Source: Devosia pacifica (lineage in GTDB: Bacteria > Pseudomonadota > Alphaproteobacteria > Rhizobiales > Devosiaceae). From it: a DNA stretch of 64,000 bases. The DNA lies in NCBI RefSeq assembly GCF_014652635.1, contig NZ_BMZE01000004.1, forward strand, positions 186,001 through 250,000. The letters run 5' to 3'. The translations under genes were made by a program, and so were the position numbers. Every line of letters starts with the position of its first letter. Position 1 is the stretch's first letter. Under the pieces are notes generated by a model, which was not told where the DNA came from, did no database searches, and saw only the letters and a program-made list of their open reading frames with translations. Shown in pieces: positions 25,678 to 32,452 of the stretch.

Positions 25678-27168
25678 TTAGTTGAAGACGATCATGCCGT
25701 CGGGACGGGGCGTCCAATCGAGGCCCGGCGTCACGGCATAGGAGTAGGTGTCGATGAACAGCGGCGAATAGTAGGTCTCGGCAGTGACGATGCTGGAGAT
25801 CTCGGCCAGCGTCGCGGCACGCGCGTCAGCGTCGGCCTCGCCAATTTCCTTATCGAGAAGCGCATCGATGTCTGCATTGTTGGCGTAGCCCTGACCTCCC
25901 GTGCGTAACAGCATGTTGAAGGGCAGATCGGCATCCATCACCGAGGGGGCAAATGCGAAAATGTAGAGCCCGGAGAGCCCGCCAGAGAACCAGGTGTTCG
26001 AGAAGGTCGAGGCTTCCTGCGGATCAAGCGTGACGTTGACGCCGACCTCGGACAGAAAGAACGCCACGGCTTGAGCAACCTGATCGACCTGTGGCAGACC
26101 AGAATTCGGGTAGGTCAGGGGAATGGACGCACCATCATAGCCGGACGCTTCAACGAGGCTCTTGGCCGCGTCCGGATCGTAGCTGGTCGGCGCAATGTCC
26201 GGCGTATAACCGAACGAAACCTTGGCCACGAGCTGCGATGCCGGCTCGACCGCGCTATTGAGCAGACGGTCACTGAGCAGCTGGCGGTCGAGCGCCATGT
26301 CGATGGCCTTGCGGAACTCTGGATCGTCGAGCCATGCGCTGGTGGCATTGTAGCCGAGATAAACGACCCGGTTCGACTGCTGGTCGATCACCTCGGCGCT
26401 GCCGGAGCCCTCGACGGCCGGAACGCTCGACGGGCCGAGTAGTGCAATGTCCAGATCCCCGGACTGCACCGAGTTGGCGCGGGTCGTTTCATCGGGCACA
26501 GGTTGGAAGACCACGGTTTCGTATTCGCCGGCGTCGCCCCAATACGCGTCGTAGCGCTTGAGGGTGATGGTGTCGCCGTTGACCCAGCTCTCGACCATAT
26601 AAGGGCCCGAGCCGACCGGTTTGCGCGCATAGTCTTCTGCGCCCATCTGTTCGTAGGCACTCTTCGAGACGATCGGCACTAGGGTGGCCTGTCGGTCGAA
26701 CGGCGCATAGGGAATGTTGAGTGTGAACACGATATCGCTGCCGTCGGCGGTGATGTCGTCGACTGTCGACAAATAGCCGCCAAGTCGCGACGTCGGATCG
26801 TTCATCGCTGTTTCATACGTGAACAGCACATCATCGACGGTCACTGGCGAGCCATCATGAAATGTCGCGCCGTCGCGCAGCGTGAACGTCCAGGTCTTTA
26901 GGTCGTCGGAATGGCTCCAATCCGACGCCAACCGCGGCACCACGGCACCGGTTTCATCGATGCCGGTCAGCTGATCGAAGACGTTGTAGAAGACGTTCAG
27001 TGCCGGCAGCCCGGTGTCATAGATCGGGTTGAGGCTGGTCGGCTCGGCCACCAGCGCAGCCGTCACGGTTGAGTCCGGCTGAGCAAAGGTCGGCGACACA
27101 GCAAAAGTCGCGAGGATCGCGGCGGTGGATGCCAGTAAGGCTCGGCGAGTCAGGGGAAATCTGGTCAT
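25678..27168 (-). CDS. ABC transporter substrate-binding protein, family 5
   Basis: 496 residues. The N-terminus MTRFPLTRRALLASTAAI has a twin-arginine-like TRRALLA followed by a hydrophobic core and cleavage after TFAQ near residue 30. The mature protein has family-5 landmarks: RLASDWSHSDDLKTWTFTLR, DGATFHDGSPVTVDDVLFTYE (near residues 98-118) and a KPVGSGPYMVESW stretch. Family-5 proteins bind peptides, nickel, opines or sugars. The neighbouring amidase-type hydrolase suggests a small amide or peptide-like ligand. Unlike the other binding-protein genes here, no strong hairpin follows it, and it lies third in its operon. Confidence 0.92.
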   Translation of the reverse strand: MTRFPLTRRALLASTAAILATFAVSPTFAQPDSTVTAALVAEPTSLNPIYDTGLPALNVFYNVFDQLTGIDETGAVVPRLASDWSHSDDLKTWTFTLRDGATFHDGSPVTVDDVLFTYETAMNDPTSRLGGYLSTVDDITADGSDIVFTLNIPYAPFDRQATLVPIVSKSAYEQMGAEDYARKPVGSGPYMVESWVNGDTITLKRYDAYWGDAGEYETVVFQPVPDETTRANSVQSGDLDIALLGPSSVPAVEGSGSAEVIDQQSNRVVYLGYNATSAWLDDPEFRKAIDMALDRQLLSDRLLNSAVEPASQLVAKVSFGYTPDIAPTSYDPDAAKSLVEASGYDGASIPLTYPNSGLPQVDQVAQAVAFFLSEVGVNVTLDPQEASTFSNTWFSGGLSGLYIFAFAPSVMDADLPFNMLLRTGGQGYANNADIDALLDKEIGEADADARAATLAEISSIVTAETYYSPLFIDTYSYAVTPGLDWTPRPDGMIVFN

Positions 27169-27201
27169 GGATGCTCCTGTTGCAAGGACGGCTGGGGAGG
27201 A

Positions 27202-28047
27202 TCAGCCGCGTCGTGGATTCTTGGTGAGGGTTTGGGAGGCGAACTGGATTCCGCCGATCAGAAAGAAGATGACCAACGCCGGCAGCAGGGTGAGCCCGAT
27301 ATTGGTCTGCAAATAGCGCTGGCCCTCGCTGATCATCAGGCCGAGGCTGGGCGTGGGCGGCTGAATGCCGAGACCGATAAAGCTGAGTGAGGATTCAACG
27401 GTGATGATGACGCCGACATCGAATGCGGCGAGCACAAACACGGCGGGGAGGACGTTTGGCAGCAAGTGCTTGCGCATGATCCACCAGCCGGAGCCGCCTG
27501 CAGTTGTGACAGCGGTGATGAATTCGCGCTCACGCAGCGACACCACCTGGGCACGCACGACGCGGCCATAACCGACCCAGTTGACCAGCCCTAACAATAC
27601 GACCAGCAGAAGTGGGCTGGAGCCGAGCGCAGCGACGAGAACGATGAGAAGCAGCACCACGGGGACCGCCAGCTGGATGTTGCCGATGGCCATCAGCGCG
27701 CTGTCCACAGGCCCGCGCAGCCAGCCTGCCACCAGCCCGATGAGAATGCCGACGGCGGCGCTGATGCTCACAGCGCCAAGCGCCACCAGCACCGAGACCC
27801 GCGCCGCAACGGACACACGGCTCAACAAGTCGCGGCCAAGCGCATCTGTGCCAAGCGGATATTGCGGGTTCTGAAAAGCCGGTTCGAGCGAGAAAAACAG
27901 CGATTGTTTGTCTGGTTCGAATCCCGGCCAGAGCGGCACCACAACGATTAGCAGCAGCACCGTCAGCAACATTGTCAGCGAGACAATCAGCGACAGATTC
28001 ATGCGCAGGCGCTGTCTGCGCGGGGCGGTTGATACAGCGTCGGTCAT
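27202..28047 (-). CDS. ABC transporter permease, DppC type
   Basis: 281 residues with about six membrane helices. It has the N-terminal OppC domain and the conserved LGTDALGRDLLSRV motif (near residue 67). The ATPase-contact EAA loop reads ITAVTTAGGSGWWIMRKHLLPN. It forms a heterodimer with the DppB-type permease encoded just upstream; the two genes overlap by ATGA (28044-28047). The downstream binding-protein gene begins 33 bases later. Confidence 0.93.
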   Translation of the reverse strand: MTDAVSTAPRRQRLRMNLSLIVSLTMLLTVLLLIVVVPLWPGFEPDKQSLFFSLEPAFQNPQYPLGTDALGRDLLSRVSVAARVSVLVALGAVSISAAVGILIGLVAGWLRGPVDSALMAIGNIQLAVPVVLLLIVLVAALGSSPLLLVVLLGLVNWVGYGRVVRAQVVSLREREFITAVTTAGGSGWWIMRKHLLPNVLPAVFVLAAFDVGVIITVESSLSFIGLGIQPPTPSLGLMISEGQRYLQTNIGLTLLPALVIFFLIGGIQFASQTLTKNPRRG

Positions 28048-28958
28048 GCGAGCCTCACGCGCGGGTCGAGCAGGGCGTAGAGCAGGTCGACCACGATGTT
28101 GATCAGGATGAAGACGGTGGCGGTAACGACGACGCCGGCCTGGACGATGGGATAATCGCGCTGGGTGACGCCCTGAACGATCAGCCGACCGATGCCGGGC
28201 CAGTTGAAGACCATTTCGAGCACGACGGTGCCGCCTACCAGAATGCCCAGGTTGAGACCGGCGACTGTGATGACCGGCAACAGCGCATTGGGCAGCATGT
28301 GGCGCACCACAAGGCGCGGGCGGCTGACGCCCTTGGCGATTGCGGTGCGCACCCAGTCATTGGCGCGCATCTCGTCAAAGAACGTGTTGAACAGGCGCAG
28401 ATAAAGCGCGACCTCAAACGTTGCCATGGTGAGCACCGGGATGACGTAGGAGGCGAGGGAACTGCGCCCGATTGCCGGCAACAGCCCCATGTTCACCGAC
28501 AGGATGAGGATCAGCAGAATGCCGAACAGATAAGGTGGCACCGACTGTCGGAACGTGGCGGCCCACAGCAGCGCACTGCGCAGTTTGCGGTTGCCGCTGA
28601 TTTCACCTGCAACAGCCAGACCGAGCGCTGCGATAAAGCCCAAAAGGAAAGAGCTGATAGCGAGTTCCAGGGTCGCCGGGAGGCGTTCGAGCACCAGTTC
28701 GAGCGCCGGTCGCTGCTGGCGGATGGAGTCTCCAACATCGCCTGTCAGCGCGCCGGTGATGAATGTCCAGTATTGCTCGATCAGGGGGCCGTTCAGACCG
28801 AGCGCGTTGCGCATCGCCTCAACATCGGCCTGCGTTGCCTGATCCGGCAGCAGAAGGCGCACCGGATCGCCGGTCAAGCGCGCCAGGAAAAATAAGGTTA
28901 GGATCGCCAAAAGTGTAACGATGCCCCAGCCGATCCGCGTGAGAATGTAACGCCCCAT
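28044..28958 (-). CDS. ABC transporter permease, DppB type
   Basis: 304 residues from ATG 28958 (MGRYILTRIGWGIVTLLAIL), the normal DppB N-terminus, with AGAGG upstream. The open frame extends further but would add about 100 non-homologous residues across the divergent promoter. The TGDPVRLLLPDQATQADVEAM segment before helix 2 and the EAA loop RTAIAKGVSRPRLVVRHMLPN are typical. It is the first gene of the six-gene operon. Its promoter region is shared with the divergent GntR gene and contains two palindromes. Confidence 0.92.
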   Translation of the reverse strand: MGRYILTRIGWGIVTLLAILTLFFLARLTGDPVRLLLPDQATQADVEAMRNALGLNGPLIEQYWTFITGALTGDVGDSIRQQRPALELVLERLPATLELAISSFLLGFIAALGLAVAGEISGNRKLRSALLWAATFRQSVPPYLFGILLILILSVNMGLLPAIGRSSLASYVIPVLTMATFEVALYLRLFNTFFDEMRANDWVRTAIAKGVSRPRLVVRHMLPNALLPVITVAGLNLGILVGGTVVLEMVFNWPGIGRLIVQGVTQRDYPIVQAGVVVTATVFILINIVVDLLYALLDPRVRLA

Positions 28959-28969
28959 GGTCACGCCTC

Positions 28970-28985
28970 TAAATGTCCAACATTT
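28970..28985. promoter_or_regulatory. FadR-type GntR site upstream of the permease gene
   Basis: Perfect repeat AAATGT-CCA-ACATTT (28971-28985), reading ATGTTGGACAT on the minus strand. It has the GT-N3-AC core of FadR-subfamily sites and lies 12 bases before the permease ATG. A 13-of-15 copy occurs at the start of the GntR gene. Confidence 0.55.
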
Positions 28986-29073
28986 AAAAGCTAGGATCAG
29001 TTTCGCTGGTCTCGCAACCTGAATCTCGCTAAAATCAGCAAGAAATGCTAAGAAGATCAGCAGGTGTGCAGGC

Positions 29074-29102
29074 TGTGCAATTTTTAAACGGCAAATTGCA
29101 CA
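29074..29102. promoter_or_regulatory. Large palindrome in the GntR/ABC divergent spacer
   Basis: Perfect 10-base arms TGTGCAATTT (29074-29083) and AAATTGCACA (29093-29102) with 9 bases between. It ends 11 bases before the GntR ribosome-binding site. It may be the main operator or a second regulator site. Confidence 0.6.
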
Positions 29103-29125
29103 TACTGAAGGCAGAGGAGGATGCA

Positions 29126-29140
29126 AACGTTGGACATTAA
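29126..29140. promoter_or_regulatory. Second FadR-type site overlapping the GntR start
   Basis: GTTGGACATT with GT-N3-AC core, matching the site before the permease in 13 of 15 positions when that one is read on the minus strand. It overlaps the likely TTG start, suggesting autorepression. Confidence 0.5.
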
Positions 29141-29861
29141 AGCGGCGAAGCCAAAAAGGATCGCGTCCTTGCCTGTGCGCAAGGTGCGCCCCGCCTATCA
29201 TCAGATCGCAGACCAGATTCGTGACTTGATCATGGGCGGTGGCCTTCAGCCAGGCCAACAACTGCCGTCTGAGGCGCAACTGTCCGCAAATTTCGGCGTC
29301 AGCAGAAACACTGCGCGCGAGGCGCTGCGGATGCTCAGTTCACAAGGGCTGATCCAGACAACCCGCGGTACCAGCGGTGGGACATTCGTTGCCATTCCAG
29401 ATCCGATTTTCGTTCAGAACAACATCGAAAACGGTCTTGGCCTGATGAACGGCGGCGACCGGCTCACCGCAGCCGAGATCTATGAAACGCGGCTGGTGCT
29501 TGAGGTGCCGGCAGCGCGCTGGGCTGCAGAGCGCCGCACGGACGAGGATCTGGAGCGTATCCGTATCGCTGCAGCGAGTGTCGAAGGTGGGCGGGAAACA
29601 GATGAGCGGACCGACCACAGCGTCGATTTTCATCACGCTGTTCTGGAGGCTGCGGGCAATCGGTTAATGTCGCTGATTGCACCGCCGGTTTGGCGGGTGT
29701 TTGCGCGCTGCGCCAAGGACTCTCCCGGCAAACCGCATTTGTGGCACGACATCGATTGCGATCACGCGGAAATACTCGAGCATATACAATGCGGAGATGG
29801 CGAGGCCGCTGCAATGGCGATGAAAGTTCACCTGGAGCGGCTGCGCGATAGCGAGAGTTAG
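29130..29861 (+). CDS. GntR family regulator, FadR subfamily
   Basis: 243 residues from TTG 29130. The ATG at 29121 directly abuts the SD AGAGGAGG (29113-29120), leaving no spacer, whereas the in-frame TTG nine bases on has ideal spacing. The winged helix-turn-helix reads LPSEAQLSANFGVSRNTAREALRML-type (near residues 45-75). The C-terminal FCD domain retains metal-ligand positions in DHSVDFHHAVLEAAGN and DHAEILEHI. FCD domains usually bind organic acids. It is divergent from the six-gene ABC/hydrolase operon, which it probably represses until the imported compound or its product binds. Confidence 0.92.
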   Translation: MDIKAAKPKRIASLPVRKVRPAYHQIADQIRDLIMGGGLQPGQQLPSEAQLSANFGVSRNTAREALRMLSSQGLIQTTRGTSGGTFVAIPDPIFVQNNIENGLGLMNGGDRLTAAEIYETRLVLEVPAARWAAERRTDEDLERIRIAAASVEGGRETDERTDHSVDFHHAVLEAAGNRLMSLIAPPVWRVFARCAKDSPGKPHLWHDIDCDHAEILEHIQCGDGEAAAMAMKVHLERLRDSES

Positions 29862-29866
29862 GTGTA

Positions 29867-29886
29867 ACTGGTCCACGCGAACCAGT
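29867..29886. terminator. Short hairpin between convergent regulator genes
   Basis: ACTGGT (29867-29872) and ACCAGT (29881-29886) with an 8-base loop, filling most of the 27-base gap between the GntR and AraC stops. It may end transcription from both sides; there is no T-run. Confidence 0.35.
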
Positions 29887-29888
29887 CG

Positions 29889-30764
29889 CTAGGTCACACC
29901 ACTAGATTCCTGTCCTCGCCTGAGCGTTCTGTACTGCGCTGGGGTCAGTCCGACGACCTTCTTGAATGTTGTGGAGAAATACTGGCTGGATGAGAAGCCC
30001 AGATCCATCGCTATCTCGGTGACGGTGCCGTCTTGTTTAATGAGCGACTGTTTGGCCCGCCCCATACGCTGCTGAAGATGATAGCGCGATGGTGTCATCC
30101 CAGTCTCTCTCAAGAACAGGTCGTGAAAATAGCCTGTGCTCAGGCCGGCGCATCGAGCAGCATCTTCCACACGGATTTCCTGGCAGGAGTGCTCATCGAG
30201 ATATGCCAAAGCATGGGCTGTGGCATCAGAAATCTGCCGCCTTTTGAGCCAGTCGTGATCTCTTAAGACAGCGATCAAGACCTGATGAAACAGTGATCTG
30301 GCGAGATCCTCCGAGTACTGCGTAGGCTGGCGTTGTTCTGAGAGCAGGCCCTGAAACAATTCACGAATCTTTCCAGACCCGGGAAAGTGACGACGGTCGA
30401 TCTTTCGAAAGGCCTTGCTCAGGGCTTCGGTGGTCGACAACGGCAAGCCTTCAAGTGCTCCGGTTTCCGGGAAATTGAAACGCAGCCAATAGCGAGTACA
30501 AGGATGGACAATAGCATTGGTACCGCCCTGCCAGTCCCCTGGCTTGTCGACCAAGATGCTGCCCGGACGTGCTTCATCAAGCGTGCTGCCATCCCACCAT
30601 TCTACGCTGCCGCTCTCAAGATAACCCAACTCCAGTCCGTCCGGCCCATCGCGCCGCTCTCCACCGATCCGTGACTCTGACGTGACGAACATGCCGAGGC
30701 TGCCAAGCTCCGGCAGCACCACGAAATTTGGCCGTCGATACATCTCGAAGACCTCGGTGTTCAA
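29889..30764 (-). CDS. AraC family transcriptional regulator
   Basis: 291 residues from TTG 30764. The ATG at 30773 sits immediately after AGGAGG with no spacing, while TTG nine bases later is well placed. The N-terminal half is a cupin-like sugar-sensing domain. The C-terminal half has two AraC helix-turn-helices, VEDAARCAGLSTGYFHDLFL and VTEIAMDLGFSSSQYFSTTF. It is divergent from the GH4 gene and its transporter. In Sinorhizobium meliloti an AraC protein (AgpT) activates the alpha-galactoside operon of the same make-up, so a similar activating role is likely (inference). Confidence 0.9.
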   Translation of the reverse strand: MNTEVFEMYRRPNFVVLPELGSLGMFVTSESRIGGERRDGPDGLELGYLESGSVEWWDGSTLDEARPGSILVDKPGDWQGGTNAIVHPCTRYWLRFNFPETGALEGLPLSTTEALSKAFRKIDRRHFPGSGKIRELFQGLLSEQRQPTQYSEDLARSLFHQVLIAVLRDHDWLKRRQISDATAHALAYLDEHSCQEIRVEDAARCAGLSTGYFHDLFLRETGMTPSRYHLQQRMGRAKQSLIKQDGTVTEIAMDLGFSSSQYFSTTFKKVVGLTPAQYRTLRRGQESSGVT

Positions 30765-30873
30765 AATTCTCATCCTCCTATCTCGAAAGACGATCCATCG
30801 AGACTGAGATAGTCCGTTGCGACAAACAGCTTGTCAAACACATCGGCAAAGCGCTGCCCATCGGGAGGAAATC

Positions 30874-32283
30874 ATGGCCAGTACCAGCCCTAAAGTAACC
30901 GTTATCGGCGCCGGAAGTCTGTTCTTCGGCCGTCAGGCAATATGGCAGATGGTGCACTCGCCACACCTCAATGGCGGTACTCTGACGCTAGTCGACACGG
31001 ATAAAGAGCGCCTCGACAAGCTCGAGAAGCTGGCTCGCATGGTCGCGGATCATGAAGGTGTTGCTTTGACCATTGAAGCCAGTACGGACAGGCGCGAGGT
31101 GTTGGCAGGCTCGGATTTCGTGGTCCTCAGCTTCGCCAAGGACACGGTTCGCTATCGGGGCCTCGATACACAGATCTCCGAGAAATATGGCATCCGCATG
31201 TGCTCGGGCGATACCATCGGCCCAGGCGGGGTATTCCGTGCGATGCGTGAACTACCACACATCCTCGATTGCGCTCGCGACGTCGAGGAACTTTGCCCGG
31301 ACGCATGGGTCATCAACTACATCAACCCCTCGGCGGTGAACGGCATGGCGCTGAAGCGCTTTGCTCCGAACCTTAAGAGCTTCGGCCTCTGCGACAGTCT
31401 GCACATGCCGCATATCAAGCGCCGCTATGCCGAACGAGCCGGTCTCGTCGCCAAAAACGAGGCACTGAGCGCCGAAATCGACAGCAAGTTCGATCTGCGC
31501 ATTGCCGGTGTGAACCATTTCACATGGGTGCTTAAAGCCGAATACGAAGGGCGCGATGTTATTCCAGATATCGGCGCTGCAATTGGACGCAGAGCGGCCA
31601 CCGAAACCGATGGTGGCGACACCGGCGCAAAGGCGATCAACAACGACGCCATCGGCTATCAGCTGTTTCAGATGTTCGACAAGGTTCCTGCCTGCGTCGC
31701 CCACACCAAGGAATATGTTCGCTATTGGCAAGGGCACGGCGTGACAAAAGAAGAGATTCCGCCGCTCTCGCTTTGGGAAACCGAAGCTCGCTACGCGCGT
31801 CACCGTGAGATGTGGGAGCAGATCGATGGTTTCGTCACGGGCCAGACACCGATCAGCGAGTTCATGACGACCTTTGGGCCGGACCACGCAACCGATATCA
31901 TCGAGAACATGGTCGGTAATCTCGGCAAGCCGTTCTATATCAATACCTACAATGACGGTGCTGTCAGCAACATGGCAGACGATGCCTATCTCGAACTTCT
32001 CTGCGATATCGATATGGACGGACCGCGTCCCCGTCCGGTGGGCGACATGCCGCGTGGTCTGCGTTCGATGCAGGAAATTGTTCTCGACACACATGAACTT
32101 ACGGCCGAAGCGGTAGCCAAGGGTGACAGATCTCTGCTGCGCAGGGCGCTGTTGGTGGATCCGTTGACCAATTCTATCGCGGATACCGAAGCCTTGATCG
32201 ACGAGTTGCTGGATGCTGAGCGGGATAACATTCCTCAGCATTGGTATGGAGGCGAGGGCTCCTTGCGGGCTGTCGCGTCGTAG
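30874..32283 (+). CDS. Glycoside hydrolase family 4 (alpha-galactosidase/alpha-galacturonidase type)
   Basis: 469 residues from ATG 30874, which has SD GGGAGGAA; an earlier in-frame start at 30817 lacks one. GH4 enzymes use NAD+ and a divalent metal to oxidise C3 and eliminate the glycoside. The NAD-binding motif is VTVIGAGSLFFGRQ near residues 8-21. The metal-binding Cys lies in GLCDSLHMP (Cys173) and the His in GVNHFTW (His215). The tetrapeptide after the metal Cys tracks specificity in this family, and CDSL is not one I associate with a defined clade. The enzyme is cytosolic and starts an operon with an Opp-type importer, so it cleaves an imported oligosaccharide. Confidence 0.9.
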   Translation: MASTSPKVTVIGAGSLFFGRQAIWQMVHSPHLNGGTLTLVDTDKERLDKLEKLARMVADHEGVALTIEASTDRREVLAGSDFVVLSFAKDTVRYRGLDTQISEKYGIRMCSGDTIGPGGVFRAMRELPHILDCARDVEELCPDAWVINYINPSAVNGMALKRFAPNLKSFGLCDSLHMPHIKRRYAERAGLVAKNEALSAEIDSKFDLRIAGVNHFTWVLKAEYEGRDVIPDIGAAIGRRAATETDGGDTGAKAINNDAIGYQLFQMFDKVPACVAHTKEYVRYWQGHGVTKEEIPPLSLWETEARYARHREMWEQIDGFVTGQTPISEFMTTFGPDHATDIIENMVGNLGKPFYINTYNDGAVSNMADDAYLELLCDIDMDGPRPRPVGDMPRGLRSMQEIVLDTHELTAEAVAKGDRSLLRRALLVDPLTNSIADTEALIDELLDAERDNIPQHWYGGEGSLRAVAS

Positions 32284-32333
32284 AGGCCGCGCGGTCGCTG
32301 CCTGAAGCTCTTGTATGAGTTTCTCCGGCCAGA

Positions 32334-32359
32334 ATGTCGAACGACATGGCTTGGCCAAG
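32334..32359. repeat. Adjacent palindromes in the GH4 to binding-protein spacer
   Basis: ATGTCG-AA-CGACAT (32334-32347) is followed two bases later by the perfect palindrome CTTGGCCAAG (32350-32359). They lie 51 bases after the GH4 stop and could be a regulator site for a second promoter ahead of the transporter genes, or processed RNA hairpins. Confidence 0.4.
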
Positions 32360-32411
32360 AACATAGATTTCTGGGAGTGCCGAAAAATAACAACTGGCAC
32401 ACCAGAGGAGG

Positions 32412-32428
32412 GTCGCGCTTTGCGCGAC
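32412..32428 (+). other. Leader hairpin before the binding-protein gene
   Basis: GTCGCGC-TTT-GCGCGAC, a perfect 7-base stem with a 3-base loop, ending 24 bases before ATG 32453 and clear of its SD. Likely an mRNA 5' stabiliser or a processing element between GH4 and the transporter. Confidence 0.5.
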
Positions 32429-32452
32429 AAGAAATAATGGGAGTGAGGAAGA

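Noticed and set aside
27972..28895. A 307-codon open frame antisense to the two Dpp-type permeases
   Set aside because: Its composition (very rich in Gln, Asp, Arg and His) is typical of the reverse of membrane-protein genes, and no domain is visible.
29866..29887. AACTGGT...ACCAGT, resembling the E. coli FadR operator, near the GntR gene
   Set aside because: The spacing between arms is 8 bases instead of 3, and it lies after the gene's stop codon between convergent genes. A hairpin is the simpler reading.
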